Origin: Cyclobacterium sp. SYSU L10401 | GTDB taxonomy: Bacteria; Bacteroidota; Bacteroidia; Cytophagales; Cyclobacteriaceae | Assembly (NCBI RefSeq): GCF_010993705.1 | Contig: NZ_WOFO01000001.1 | Coordinates: 422,504 to 486,503, forward strand | Reading direction: 5' to 3' | Length of the DNA: 64,000 nucleotides | Part shown: piece by piece, positions 43,868 through 53,627 of the stretch | Layout of the letters: every line of letters starts with the position of its first letter | How positions within the stretch are numbered: position 1 is the first letter of the stretch | Translations under genes and position numbers: made by a program | The notes under the pieces: generated by a model | What the model was told of the DNA's origin: nothing | Database searches by the model: none | Seen by the model: only the letters and a program-made list of their open reading frames with translations

Positions 43868-43938
43868 AGGTCGAGAGCGGATTCGAACCGCTGTACAAGG
43901 TTTTGCAGACCTCTGCCTAGCCACTCGGCCACTCGACC
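43868..43938 (-). tRNA. tRNA-Cys (GCA)
   Basis: A 71-base tRNA read on the minus strand. The acceptor stem is GGTCGAG/CTCGACC, the T arm carries GGTTCGAATCC, and the anticodon stem GAGGT/ACCTT encloses the loop CTGCAAA with anticodon GCA (43904-43906). The discriminator base is U, as expected for cysteine, and CCA is encoded at 43865-43867. It has its own promoter and terminator, so it is a single-gene transcript. Confidence 0.96.
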
Positions 43939-43956
43939 TTTTACTTAAACGAAGCG

Positions 43957-43988
43957 CAAATTTAGGCATAATTACTTCCGAATTCAAA
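43957..43988 (-). promoter_or_regulatory. Promoter of tRNA-Cys
   Basis: On the minus strand TTTG (43985-43988), a 20-base spacer and TAAATTTG (43957-43964) form a near-perfect Bacteroidota promoter, 18 bases before the tRNA 5' end. Confidence 0.8.
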
Positions 43989-44308
43989 TACCTGCTGTTA
44001 AAAATATTAATTTCATGAACAGGGTACTTTTTTGATTTAAATTTCAAATTTTCAATTTCCATTCAATAACAGGTAAATTTTATTCGGCAAATATTGACAA
44101 ATAGAGGTTATTTATAACGGTTCTAAATTAAATATTTACATAGAAGCCCCTTTATAAGATACTGAAATACAAATAATTACAATGATTATACAATTTTAAC
44201 CCGATGATTTGGAGCCTGCTTCAGCAAGTTTGAAAAATAGAACTTGGGTAGTACATTTGTGGGGAATTTGAATTGCACTGAGGTAATCTGAAAAAAGTAT
44301 ATATAACT
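43989..44308. other. Intergenic region before the respiratory operon
   Basis: A very A/T-rich stretch between divergent transcripts. Apart from the operon promoter at 44229-44259 no gene, repeat or clear operator was seen. Several A/T tracts could bend DNA or bind a regulator. Confidence 0.5.
44229..44259 (+). promoter_or_regulatory. Promoter of the act-cox respiratory operon
   Basis: TTTG (44229-44232), a 19-base spacer and TACATTTG (44252-44259) match the Bacteroidota consensus TTTG-N19-TAnnTTTG exactly. Transcription should begin near 44266, about 43 bases before actA. Confidence 0.85.
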
Positions 44309-45574
44309 ATGTCGATCAAGCGCTCATTAAAAGGGGTTTCAATTCGCCAATATCACCTGCTGGTTCTGTTTTTCCTGTTTCTGGGAGCGCAAGCCTATGC
44401 GGTAGACCCCGAAGTTCCGGAAAGCGAAGATGCTATCTCCGCCGGGGAGTCAATTTTTAATGCCAACTGTAAAACCTGCCATAGGCTGGATCAAAAACTT
44501 ATCGGACCGGCACTCCGCGGGGTTACTGACCGCAGGGAATTGGACTGGACTAAAAAGTTTATCCTGAACTCTCAGGCCGTCATCCAAAGTGGAGATGCTA
44601 CCGCAGTTGCTCTTTACAAGGAATACAACAACACGGTCATGCCAGCCATGGACTTTTTGAGTGATGGTGACCTGATGAACCTGTTGGCTTACATCGAATA
44701 TGGAGATAAGGCAGATCCGGAAGCGGAAGCAAGTGCAGGTGGCTCAGCTACCGGTGAAGGCGGTTCGGGAGGGGGAATCCCCAGCGAATACCTGACCATC
44801 ATTCTGGTAGTATTGGTTATTGTGCTGATCCTCGTTCTGGTGGTTTTGGGCCTGATTGTTTCTGTATTGACCAAGTACATGAACAACAGCGACAAGCTGG
44901 ATGAGGAAGACAAGGAGTTTATTAACCAGAAAACTGACTACCTGGGGATATTGAAGAGCGACGGTTTTATCCTGATTGTCACCACCATTGTCCTGGCATT
45001 TGTAGTCAAGACTGCCATTGACGGGTTGTACACGGTGGGTATTCAGCAGGGATATGCGCCTGCCCAGCCCATCGCCTATTCCCATGAATTGCATGCCGGC
45101 CAATATGAAATTGAATGCCAATATTGTCATACCGGGGTTGAAATTGGCAAATCTGCCAATATTCCCTCTGCCAATATCTGTATGAACTGTCACATGCACA
45201 TACAGAATGTGGAGGGTAAGGAAGGTATCTCCCCTGAAATAGCCAAAATTTATGATGCAGTTGATAACAACCAACCGATCGAGTGGGTAAGGGTACACAA
45301 TCTTCCCGATCTGGCTTACTTTAACCATTCCCAGCACGTAGCTGTAGGAGGCGTAGAGTGCCAGACCTGTCATGGTCCCATCGAAGAAATGGAAGTGGTA
45401 TATCAGCATAGTGCCCTGACCATGGGTTGGTGCATTGACTGTCACCGCAATACCGAGGTCACTACTCAGGGAAATGAATATTACGATAAACTCGTGCAAT
45501 TGCATTCCGAATCCAAAGATGCCTTGAAGGTCAAGGACATTGGTGGCCTGGAATGTGCAAAGTGTCACTATTAA
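44309..45574 (+). CDS. actA: Alternative complex III subunit ActA, with extra N-terminal cytochrome c domain
   Basis: Alternative complex III oxidises menaquinol and passes electrons to cytochrome oxidase. This 421-residue subunit has a signal peptide (about 1-31), a fused monohaem cytochrome c domain (CKTCH, 54-58), two membrane segments (161-187 and 219-236) and a pentahaem domain with CQYCH (270), CMNCH (291), CQTCH (351), CIDCH (375) and CAKCH (416). Classical ActA has only the five C-terminal haems. The added domain is separated from the first membrane segment by a Gly/Ser-rich linker. It heads the operon and precedes actB by 32 bases. Confidence 0.9.
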   Translation: MSIKRSLKGVSIRQYHLLVLFFLFLGAQAYAVDPEVPESEDAISAGESIFNANCKTCHRLDQKLIGPALRGVTDRRELDWTKKFILNSQAVIQSGDATAVALYKEYNNTVMPAMDFLSDGDLMNLLAYIEYGDKADPEAEASAGGSATGEGGSGGGIPSEYLTIILVVLVIVLILVLVVLGLIVSVLTKYMNNSDKLDEEDKEFINQKTDYLGILKSDGFILIVTTIVLAFVVKTAIDGLYTVGIQQGYAPAQPIAYSHELHAGQYEIECQYCHTGVEIGKSANIPSANICMNCHMHIQNVEGKEGISPEIAKIYDAVDNNQPIEWVRVHNLPDLAYFNHSQHVAVGGVECQTCHGPIEEMEVVYQHSALTMGWCIDCHRNTEVTTQGNEYYDKLVQLHSESKDALKVKDIGGLECAKCHY

Positions 45575-45606
45575 ATCTTTACGAACATTCTTTTCTTTAA
45601 TATACA

Positions 45607-48600
45607 ATGAAAGAAAATAAAAAGACATATTGGAAAGGGTTAGAGCAGTTGACAAACGATCCCGAGTTTGTAAAAAACGCCGATCAGGAATTCCCTGGCT
45701 TTACCTCTAAAAAAAATCAGACCGAAGAAGGATCTTCCTCCAGAAGGGACTTTCTTAAAATGATGGGCTTCAGTGTTGCGGCTGCTTCTCTGGCGGCTTG
45801 TGAGGCTCCGGTAAGAAAGGCGATCCCTTATGTAAATAAGCCTGTCGATATCAATCCTTCCATACCCAATTATTACGCATCTACATTTGCCAATGGTGGC
45901 GACTATGCTTCAGTGGTAGTTAAAACCAGGGAAGGACGCCCCATTAAAGTAGACGGCAATGCGCTTTCTCCTATCACCCAGGGAGGGACCAGTGCCATTG
46001 TGGAAGCTTCAGTGCTGTCACTATACGATAAGGCCAGGCTCACCGGACCACAGATCAACGGCCAATCTGCTGATTGGGCCGCCCTTGATGCCGATTTGGG
46101 TAGCAAGCTGGCATCTGCTGGATCCATAAAGGTCGTTTCCAATACCATTTTATCTCCAGGTACCGAAAGGGCCATCAGCCAAATGGCAGAACGTTTTGGG
46201 GATGTGGAACACATTACCTATGATCCGATTTCCAGCTACGGTATCACAAAGGCCAGCGAGACCTATTATGGGACTAAAATGCTTCCTTCCTACCACTTTG
46301 ACCGTTCGAATGTAATCGTTAGTTTTGGAGCGGACTTTTTGGGCAGCTGGATTTCTCCCATAGAATTTGCCAAACAGTACAGCAAGGGAAGAAAGATTTC
46401 CAAGGAAAACCCCAATATGTCCAGGCATTTCCAGTTTGAATCCACCCTTTCCCTTACCGGAGCAAATGCAGATTACCGTACGCCCATCACAGCTTCTCAA
46501 AGTGGACTGGCTGTTTTGACCTTACACAACCTGATCGCCCAAAAAGCTGGTGCCAGTACCGCAGGGGGAAATAACCTGGATTTGCCATACCTGAGCAAAG
46601 CTGCAGAGGAACTTTGGGCCAACAGGGGTAACACTTTGGTGGTGTCCGGATCGAACGATCCTCATGTGCAGGTGCTGATTCATGCCATCAATGAATTGTT
46701 GGGCAATACCGGAAGCACGGTAGATTTTGAAAATCCCGTACATTACCGAAAGGGGGACGATAGCCGCATGAGTCAATTTATTAGCGAACTCAACGCAGGT
46801 CGTATAGGAGCAGTGATCTTTTACAATTGCAACCCGGTATACGATTTCGGAGGAGGACAGGCATTGGCTGAAGCCATAGCCAAGGCTAAGGTATCCGTGT
46901 CTACTTCTGAAGTGAAAAATGAAACAGCTGCCCTGGTACAATACCTTGCTCCGGACCATCATTACCTGGAGTCCTGGAATGATTTCTACCCAAAAAAGGG
47001 CATGTACAGCCTGGCTCAACCGACGATTTCTCCCCTGTTTAATACAAGGCAGGCACAGGAAAGCTTTTTGAAATGGGCAGGGAATAACACGAGTTATTAT
47101 GATTTTCTACAGGAAGACTGGCAAACCCTTTTTGAAGGGCAGCAGGAAATTGCCGACTTTCAGTCTTTCTGGGACAAATGCCTGCATGACGGGGTTTACC
47201 AGGTAAGCACCACGGAAGAGGAAGCCTCCGAAACCTTGACTCCTGCAGGAGATATCAGTGCAGCGGTTTCAGCCATAGGCAGCACCTACAAGGCGCAGGG
47301 CTCTGGTGCTGAATTGGTGGTCTACACCAAGGTTGGAATTGGCTCAGGAGCCTTTGCCAACAACCCATGGTTACACGAAATGCCCGATCCCATCTCCAAA
47401 GCCACCTGGGACAATTACCTGACGGTATCCCAGAAATGGGCCAATGAGAATGGTTTGAGTATGAAGGAAGGAGCCACCCAGATGGCCAGTGTTACGGCAA
47501 ACGGTGTTTCCTTTACCGTACCTGTATTGGTACAGCCGGGTCAGGCTGAAGGCACTTTCGGCCTGGCATTGGGCTACGGGCGTACTGCTGCAGGCAGGGT
47601 AGGCGATGGTCTTGGTGTCAATGCCTATGCGCTATTAGATGCCGGTAAAGGTTTTGTAAGCTATGACATTACAGAAGGGGTAGAGATTAGCCTGACCGGC
47701 GAATCCTACAGTATCGCACAAACCCAGACCCATCAAACCTACATGGGCAGGGATTTTGTGATCCAGGAAGCTACTTTGGGAGAATATAAGGAAGATGCCA
47801 GCGCCGGGCGTTACCGCCCTGAAATTTATAAAGACGGAGAATTTATAAAGCCAAGTAAAATCTCCCTTTGGTCCGGGCACAAATACAGCCAGCACCATTG
47901 GGGACTGGCGATCGATATGAACTCCTGTATTGGATGTGCAGCTTGCACCGTGGCCTGCCAGGTAGAAAACAATGTGGCCGTGGTAGGTAAGCAGGAAGTG
48001 CTCAACCGAAGGGAAATGGCCTGGATCAGGATTGACAGGTATTACAGCTCGCCGGTGGAAGCTACCTCCAATAAAGAACTGGAACAGGCGGCCGATAACC
48101 CGGAAGTTACTTTCCAGCCGATGATGTGCCAGCATTGTAATAATGCACCATGTGAGACGGTTTGTCCCGTGGTAGCCACCACTCATAGCTCTGAGGGTTT
48201 AAACCAGATGACCTACAACAGGTGTATCGGTACCCGCTATTGCGCCAACAACTGTCCCTATAAAGTACGGCGGTTCAACTGGTTTAAATACCATGATAAC
48301 AAAGACTTTGCTGGCGTGAATACCGCACAGAATGATGATTTGGGTAAAATGGTATTGAATCCTGATGTGACGGTAAGGGCAAGGGGAGTGATGGAAAAAT
48401 GCTCCATGTGTGTACAGCGCATTCAAGCCGGTAAACTGGCTGCCAAGCGTGATAAAAGGAAAGTTAAGGATGGCGATATAAATGTGGCCTGTGCGGTAGC
48501 CTGTCCTACAGAAGCCCTTGTGTTTGGTGATATGAATGATCCGGAGTCTAAGGTATCCAAAATGCTGAAGATTGAAGAAAATTCAACCGAGGCGATCAAA

Positions 48601-48705
48601 GAGGTGAATGAAGAGCGGGCCTATCATGTATTGGAAGAAATCAACGTCAGCCCGAATGTTTGGTATTTTACCAAAATCAGAAACAAGGACAAAAACGAAG
48701 CTTAA
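45607..48705 (+). CDS. actB: Alternative complex III subunit ActB (molybdopterin-like and Fe-S subunit)
   Basis: A 1032-residue fused subunit. A Tat-type signal ([17 protein letters not shown]) ends in a lipobox (SLAAC, Cys65), so the protein is exported folded and lipid-anchored. The middle (about 100-740) is related to molybdopterin oxidoreductases; in this complex the family carries no molybdenum cofactor. From about residue 770 the ferredoxin-like part holds the Fe-S ligands: [38 protein letters not shown] and CSMCVQRIQ...CAVACP. It passes electrons between quinol site and haems, docking on ActC and ActF. Confidence 0.94.
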   Translation: MKENKKTYWKGLEQLTNDPEFVKNADQEFPGFTSKKNQTEEGSSSRRDFLKMMGFSVAAASLAACEAPVRKAIPYVNKPVDINPSIPNYYASTFANGGDYASVVVKTREGRPIKVDGNALSPITQGGTSAIVEASVLSLYDKARLTGPQINGQSADWAALDADLGSKLASAGSIKVVSNTILSPGTERAISQMAERFGDVEHITYDPISSYGITKASETYYGTKMLPSYHFDRSNVIVSFGADFLGSWISPIEFAKQYSKGRKISKENPNMSRHFQFESTLSLTGANADYRTPITASQSGLAVLTLHNLIAQKAGASTAGGNNLDLPYLSKAAEELWANRGNTLVVSGSNDPHVQVLIHAINELLGNTGSTVDFENPVHYRKGDDSRMSQFISELNAGRIGAVIFYNCNPVYDFGGGQALAEAIAKAKVSVSTSEVKNETAALVQYLAPDHHYLESWNDFYPKKGMYSLAQPTISPLFNTRQAQESFLKWAGNNTSYYDFLQEDWQTLFEGQQEIADFQSFWDKCLHDGVYQVSTTEEEASETLTPAGDISAAVSAIGSTYKAQGSGAELVVYTKVGIGSGAFANNPWLHEMPDPISKATWDNYLTVSQKWANENGLSMKEGATQMASVTANGVSFTVPVLVQPGQAEGTFGLALGYGRTAAGRVGDGLGVNAYALLDAGKGFVSYDITEGVEISLTGESYSIAQTQTHQTYMGRDFVIQEATLGEYKEDASAGRYRPEIYKDGEFIKPSKISLWSGHKYSQHHWGLAIDMNSCIGCAACTVACQVENNVAVVGKQEVLNRREMAWIRIDRYYSSPVEATSNKELEQAADNPEVTFQPMMCQHCNNAPCETVCPVVATTHSSEGLNQMTYNRCIGTRYCANNCPYKVRRFNWFKYHDNKDFAGVNTAQNDDLGKMVLNPDVTVRARGVMEKCSMCVQRIQAGKLAAKRDKRKVKDGDINVACAVACPTEALVFGDMNDPESKVSKMLKIEENSTEAIKEVNEERAYHVLEEINVSPNVWYFTKIRNKDKNEA

Positions 48706-48722
48706 AAATAAATCAGATAAAT

Positions 48723-50087
48723 ATGCAGGTTACTTCACCCGTACGCGAGCCGCTGGTTACCGGCGGTAAGACATACAAGGACGTTACCAATGATATTGCC
48801 AGGCAGGTCGAAGGAAAGCCGACCGTAGGCTGGCTGCTTGGACTGGCGGTTTCACTTGGTGCACTTTTGATTGGCAGTCTGGCCCTGGTAGCTACCCTTT
48901 GGGAAGGCATAGGCATGTGGGGATTGAACAAGACCGTTGGCTGGGCCTGGGATATCACCAACTTTGTTTGGTGGGTAGGTATCGGTCACGCCGGCACGTT
49001 GATCTCAGCCGTATTGCTGCTTTTCAGACAAAAATGGAGAACTTCCATTAACCGTGCAGCGGAGGCCATGACTATTTTTGCCGTAATTTGTGCGGCACTT
49101 TTCCCCTTGATTCACATGGGCAGGCCTTGGATAGGAGCCATTTGGGCCCTTCCACTTCCCAATACTTATGGATCGCTTTGGGTAAACTTTAATTCTCCCC
49201 TGCTTTGGGATGTATTCGCCATATCTACTTATTTTTCTGTTTCCCTGGTTTTTTGGTACATCGGTTTGATTCCCGATTTTGCTACCATCAGAGACAGGGC
49301 TACCGGATTGAGGAAGACGATTTACGGGGCATTGAGTTTTGGATGGGACGGTGCTGCCAGGACTTGGATGAGGTACGAAAGTGTCTCCCTGATATTGGCC
49401 GGTCTTGCGACTCCTCTGGTACTGTCTGTACACACCATCGTATCCTTTGACTTTGCCACTTCGGTGATTCCCGGTTGGCATACCACTATTTTCCCTCCCT
49501 ATTTTGTGGCTGGAGCCATATTTTCCGGTTTTGCCATGGTATTGACCCTGATGATAGTTACCCGCAAGGTCTTTAAGTTGGAGGATTACATAACCATTGG
49601 CCACATAGAGCTGATGAATATCGTGATTATCATTACCGGTTCCATTGTAGGTATCGCTTATATTACGGAGTTTTTTATGGCCTGGTATTCCGGGGTTGCG
49701 GCAGAGCAGTATGCCTTTGTAAACCGGATGTTTGGTCCCTACTGGTGGGCTTACTGGTCCATGATGACCTGTAATGTGATTTCTCCACAGCTTTTCTGGT
49801 TCAAAAAAATCAGAACTTCCATAGCTGCTACCTTTATTCTTTCATTGGTGGTAAATATTGGCATGTGGTTCGAAAGGTTTGTAATCATTGTTACCTCCCT
49901 ACACAGAGATTTCCTTCCTTCTTCCTGGGTAATGTTTTACCCCACGATTACGGATGTGGGCGTTTACCTGTTTACCTTTGGCTTTTTCTTCACAGCATTC
50001 TTATTGTTTGCCAAATTTTTCCCGGTGATCAATATGGCGGAAGTAAAGGCTGTTCTGAAATCTTCATCTGAAAAAACAATTAAGTAA
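48723..50087 (+). CDS. actC: Alternative complex III subunit ActC (NrfD-like)
   Basis: A 454-residue integral membrane protein of the NrfD/PsrC family with about ten membrane segments. It carries a quinol-binding site and probably a proton path. Typical stretches are [56 protein letters not shown] and [19 protein letters not shown]. The ATG at 48723 gives the usual N-terminus; an in-frame extension to 48660 lies within actB. It is 17 bases after actB and 2 bases before actD. Confidence 0.95.
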   Translation: MQVTSPVREPLVTGGKTYKDVTNDIARQVEGKPTVGWLLGLAVSLGALLIGSLALVATLWEGIGMWGLNKTVGWAWDITNFVWWVGIGHAGTLISAVLLLFRQKWRTSINRAAEAMTIFAVICAALFPLIHMGRPWIGAIWALPLPNTYGSLWVNFNSPLLWDVFAISTYFSVSLVFWYIGLIPDFATIRDRATGLRKTIYGALSFGWDGAARTWMRYESVSLILAGLATPLVLSVHTIVSFDFATSVIPGWHTTIFPPYFVAGAIFSGFAMVLTLMIVTRKVFKLEDYITIGHIELMNIVIIITGSIVGIAYITEFFMAWYSGVAAEQYAFVNRMFGPYWWAYWSMMTCNVISPQLFWFKKIRTSIAATFILSLVVNIGMWFERFVIIVTSLHRDFLPSSWVMFYPTITDVGVYLFTFGFFFTAFLLFAKFFPVINMAEVKAVLKSSSEKTIK

Positions 50088-50089
50088 TC

Positions 50090-50620
50090 ATGGAAAGAGA
50101 CAAGCATTTTATCCTGGGGATTTTTGATGACGAGGATATCCTTTTGTCCGCCGTCAAAGAAGTAAGGGCTGCAGGAGTTAAGATCCACGAAGTATTTTCT
50201 CCCTATCCTGTACATGGCCTGGATGAAGAATTGGGTTACTCCAGAAGCCGGCTTCCTATAGCTGCATTTTTGTTTGGCTTGTTGGGAACCACCCTGGCTT
50301 TGACCATGCAGTTTTACATGATGAAATTTGACTGGCCGATGATCATTGGGGGCAAGGATTATGCTGCTTTCCCTGATTTCATTCCTGTTACCTTTGAGTT
50401 GACAGTGTTGCTGGCAGCCTTCGGTATGGTAGGTGTTTTTATGATCAGCAGTAACCTGAAGCCCTGGGGCCAACCGCGAATATTTGATTTGCGAAGCACC
50501 GACGACAAACACATCATGGCCATAGATATTGCCAGTAATGGATCAGTAGATCTGGAGCAAATCAAAGATGCCCTGAAAGCATCTGGAGCGACGGAAGTGA
50601 ACAGTAAAAGTTTTGAATAA
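50090..50620 (+). CDS. actD: Alternative complex III subunit ActD (DUF3341)
   Basis: A 176-residue membrane subunit with two hydrophobic segments (IAAFLFGLLGTTLALTMQFY and FELTVLLAAFGMVGVFMI). The N-terminal soluble part (ILGIFDDEDILLSAVKEV) and GYSRSRLPIAAF are typical of DUF3341. It has no cofactor and stabilises ActC and ActF. It lies between actC and actE in the normal order. Confidence 0.93.
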   Translation: MERDKHFILGIFDDEDILLSAVKEVRAAGVKIHEVFSPYPVHGLDEELGYSRSRLPIAAFLFGLLGTTLALTMQFYMMKFDWPMIIGGKDYAAFPDFIPVTFELTVLLAAFGMVGVFMISSNLKPWGQPRIFDLRSTDDKHIMAIDIASNGSVDLEQIKDALKASGATEVNSKSFE

Positions 50621-50634
50621 GTAATCTGTAGCAA

Positions 50635-51261
50635 ATGAAAAGAATAGCATTCATATATTCCATAGCTGTAGCAGGCATATCGCTGGGATTGGCTTCCTGT
50701 AATGCTGAAGGTGATTACCCGGGAACCGAGTATGCCCCTCAGATGTATCACTCGATTCCTTATGAGCCGTTATCCCAGATAAGAAACGAAGAAGAAGGTA
50801 TGTGGCTTTCCAACCGGGAAGATGAAAAGGGGGAATTTTATAATAGCAATCCCAATAATCCTTATGGAATGACCATGAGAGAGCCTGTTGCCAATACGGT
50901 GCCCAGGTCCACAGACGGCAGCTTGCCGTACAGGTTGAGGGTGGCAGATCTGGAAGGAGCTGCTCTCGTTGAAAACCCCATAGAACTTGACGACCAGGTA
51001 TTGGCGGAAGGACAACAACTTTATTTGCAATATTGCACTTCCTGTCATGGTGCAGGCGGGGAAGGTGACGGAAAAGTTGGAGCAGTGATTGGCGGTGTAG
51101 CCAACCTGAAAGGCGGAGCGTATATTGACTTGCCGGAAGGCCATATTTTCCATGTGATTACACACGGCAAGGGTAGAATGGGTGCACATGCATCCCAGAT
51201 TCCTGCAGACAGAAGGTGGAAAATCGTACACTATGTTAAACAAGAAATTCAAGCGCAATAA
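50635..51261 (+). CDS. actE: Alternative complex III subunit ActE (monohaem cytochrome c lipoprotein)
   Basis: A 208-residue lipoprotein (lipobox GLASC, Cys about 22) with one haem site, YCTSCHGAGGEGDG, and the axial Met in GRMGAHA. It is the probable exit haem of complex III that hands electrons toward the oxidase. Its stop codon shares a base with the actF start (TAATG), so translation is coupled. Confidence 0.94.
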   Translation: MKRIAFIYSIAVAGISLGLASCNAEGDYPGTEYAPQMYHSIPYEPLSQIRNEEEGMWLSNREDEKGEFYNSNPNNPYGMTMREPVANTVPRSTDGSLPYRLRVADLEGAALVENPIELDDQVLAEGQQLYLQYCTSCHGAGGEGDGKVGAVIGGVANLKGGAYIDLPEGHIFHVITHGKGRMGAHASQIPADRRWKIVHYVKQEIQAQ

Positions 51262-52547
51262 TGGCACAGGCAAGCAACTATAATTTGGATCAAAAATTTG
51301 ATTTTACCCCGGCGGTAAAAAAGGTTATTTTCTTCCTGGGAGGTCTGGGTGCAGTACTTTTACTGGTTGGCATCATTGCCGCTGCTCTGGGAGGAGACCA
51401 TGGTGCCGGGGAAGATGGCGGACATGCTTTTCACTGGACCAAAAGACTATACGCTAACCTGTGGATCAACAACGTGTATTTTACAGGCATCGCCATTATA
51501 GGAGTTTTCTTTTTTGCTATTCAATACGCTGCTCAGGCAGGCTGGTCAACTGCCTTGCTCAGGATTATGATTTCATTTGGCAACTGGCTGCCTATCGCAG
51601 CGGTACTGATGTTGGCTACTTTCTTTGTTGCCAACCACGACTTGTTCCACTGGACCCATAGTTATATTTTCGATAAGGCAGATCCGGCTTATGACAGAAT
51701 CATTGATGGAAAAGGAAACTTTTTCTACTGGCCCATGGAAAAGGGCAGCTTTCCCATCTTTTACATTGTCAGGATGGTGCTGTTCTTTGGTTTTTGGATT
51801 TTCTTTTTCAACAAATTGAAAAGCCTGTCCTTTGAAGAGGATTTAAATGGTGGTACTTCCTATTGGTATACCCTTAGGAAATGGTCTGCTATTTTTCTTG
51901 TGTTTTTCGCCGTATCCTCCTCTGTGAGTGCCTGGGATTGGGTTTTATCGATTGATACCCATTGGTTTTCCACTTTGTTTGGCTGGTATGTATTTGCTTC
52001 CTGGTTTGTTGCCGGTTTGTCTGCCATTACGCTGGTTACCATCTTCTTAAAAGACCAGGGATACCTGGAAATGGTCAACCAAAACCACATCCATGATCTC
52101 GGAAAATTTGTTTTTGCCTTTTCTATTTTCTGGACCTATATCTGGTTTTCTCAGTTTCTTCTGATCTATTATGCCAATATTCCTGAGGAGTCCGTGTATT
52201 TTATCGAAAGGCTATCCAGCGACGTGTATGGACCGTATATATTTGTAAACATAGTATTAAACTTTGTTTTACCCTTTCTTGTTCTTATGACAAGAGATGC
52301 AAAAAGGCACAACATCTTTCTCAAATTGGTTTGTACCCTCATCATCTTTGGTCATTGGGTTGATTTCTTTCTAATGGTTCAACCGGGAACACTCGGTCAT
52401 AACGGAGGAGTTGGATTAATGGAGTTGGGAATGTTGCTGGTTTATGGAGCTGCCTTTGCTTTTGTAGCTTTGAGTAATCTTGCCAAGCAGAATCTGGTTC
52501 CTAAAAACCATCCCATGCTGGAAGAAAGTTATCATCATCACATTTAA
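51261..52547 (+). CDS. actF: Alternative complex III subunit ActF (NrfD-like)
   Basis: A 428-residue polytopic subunit related to ActC, with about ten membrane segments, for example NVYFTGIAIIGVFFFAIQYA, FVANHDLFHWTH and VSAWDWVLSIDTHWFSTLFG. It probably supports proton handling and assembly; whether it binds quinol is uncertain. It ends in a His-rich tail (SYHHHI). It is the last complex III gene and is followed by coxB after 24 bases, in line with a complex III-oxidase supercomplex. Confidence 0.93.
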   Translation: MAQASNYNLDQKFDFTPAVKKVIFFLGGLGAVLLLVGIIAAALGGDHGAGEDGGHAFHWTKRLYANLWINNVYFTGIAIIGVFFFAIQYAAQAGWSTALLRIMISFGNWLPIAAVLMLATFFVANHDLFHWTHSYIFDKADPAYDRIIDGKGNFFYWPMEKGSFPIFYIVRMVLFFGFWIFFFNKLKSLSFEEDLNGGTSYWYTLRKWSAIFLVFFAVSSSVSAWDWVLSIDTHWFSTLFGWYVFASWFVAGLSAITLVTIFLKDQGYLEMVNQNHIHDLGKFVFAFSIFWTYIWFSQFLLIYYANIPEESVYFIERLSSDVYGPYIFVNIVLNFVLPFLVLMTRDAKRHNIFLKLVCTLIIFGHWVDFFLMVQPGTLGHNGGVGLMELGMLLVYGAAFAFVALSNLAKQNLVPKNHPMLEESYHHHI

Positions 52548-52571
52548 AAATTACCGAAACAGTTATAAATT

Positions 52572-53603
52572 ATGTACGGACTTCTTATTTCTATAGGTGT
52601 AATACTCCTGATCCTGGTGATTTGGATGGTATATAGGATTCAAACCTTGATTTCGGTAGCCAAGGGTTCTGATAAAAAGATTGCTACCACCAGTAACAAG
52701 GTAAATGCCTTCTTGATGATGTTTTTCCTGATAGGTTGTGGGGTACTGATGTTTTGGTATTCCATTAAGGAATTTGACAATTATCAGTTGCCTATAGCTT
52801 CTGAACATGGTCTGGTGACTGACAAGCTTTTTTGGATCACCATGGCGGTAACCGGCTTTATATTCATTCTTACCCACATTTTACTGTTTTGGTTTAGCTA
52901 TCATTACCAATACAGTGAAGACAGAAGAGCATCTTACTATCCTGACAATAACAAATTAGAAATCATTTGGACCCTGGTGCCGGCGGTAGTTTTAACAGTT
53001 TTGGTCGTATCCGGCTGGAAAGCCTGGTCAGACATTACCGCTCCTGCCCCTGAAGAAGCCCACGTGGTAGAAATTATGGGATACCAGTTTGCCTGGGATG
53101 TCAGGTATGGGGGAATGGACAATACTTTGGGAGATTATGATTATCGGCTGACCAATGCCACCAATTCCCGAGGAATTGATTTTACAGATAAAAATTCCTT
53201 TGATGATTTCCCTTCACAAAATGTGGTGATACCTAAAGGTGAGCCGGTCTTGTTTAAAATCCGGGCCAGAGATGTATTACATTCTGTTTTTGCCCCGCAC
53301 ATGCGTTTGAAAATGGATGCGGTACCTGGTATGCCTACCCGTTTCTGGTTTGTGCCTAACAAGACTACAGAGGAGATGAGAGCTGAGCTGGGAGATGAAG
53401 AGTTTGAATATGAAATTGCCTGTACCGAGGTCTGCGGAAATGGTCATTTTTCCATGAGAAAGGTAATACGTGTAGTAGAACCTGATGAATACAGGGCCTG
53501 GGTAGCTGAACAGACACCATTTATCAAGAGTAATCCTGATTTGATAGCTGATCTACCTGCTGATTTGAAAGAATTAGCGGAAATATATATAAACGAAGAA
53601 TAA
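52572..53603 (+). CDS. coxB: Cytochrome c oxidase subunit II
   Basis: A 343-residue subunit with three hydrophobic segments, the first (about 2-20) before the usual transmembrane hairpin, and a periplasmic cupredoxin domain. CuA ligands are visible: His in VLHSVFAPHMRLKMD and the cluster CTEVCGNGHFSMRKV (two Cys, Glu, His, Met). No cytochrome c domain is fused at the C-terminus, so electrons must come from a separate haem protein such as ActE or ActA. It precedes coxA by 24 bases. Confidence 0.95.
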   Translation: MYGLLISIGVILLILVIWMVYRIQTLISVAKGSDKKIATTSNKVNAFLMMFFLIGCGVLMFWYSIKEFDNYQLPIASEHGLVTDKLFWITMAVTGFIFILTHILLFWFSYHYQYSEDRRASYYPDNNKLEIIWTLVPAVVLTVLVVSGWKAWSDITAPAPEEAHVVEIMGYQFAWDVRYGGMDNTLGDYDYRLTNATNSRGIDFTDKNSFDDFPSQNVVIPKGEPVLFKIRARDVLHSVFAPHMRLKMDAVPGMPTRFWFVPNKTTEEMRAELGDEEFEYEIACTEVCGNGHFSMRKVIRVVEPDEYRAWVAEQTPFIKSNPDLIADLPADLKELAEIYINEE

Positions 53604-53627
53604 TATCATTGATAAAATTTAGATAAC

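Noticed and set aside
44744..45655. 303-codon open frame on the minus strand inside actA
   Set aside because: It is the antisense shadow of a well-supported multihaem gene, has no family motifs, and starts within actB.
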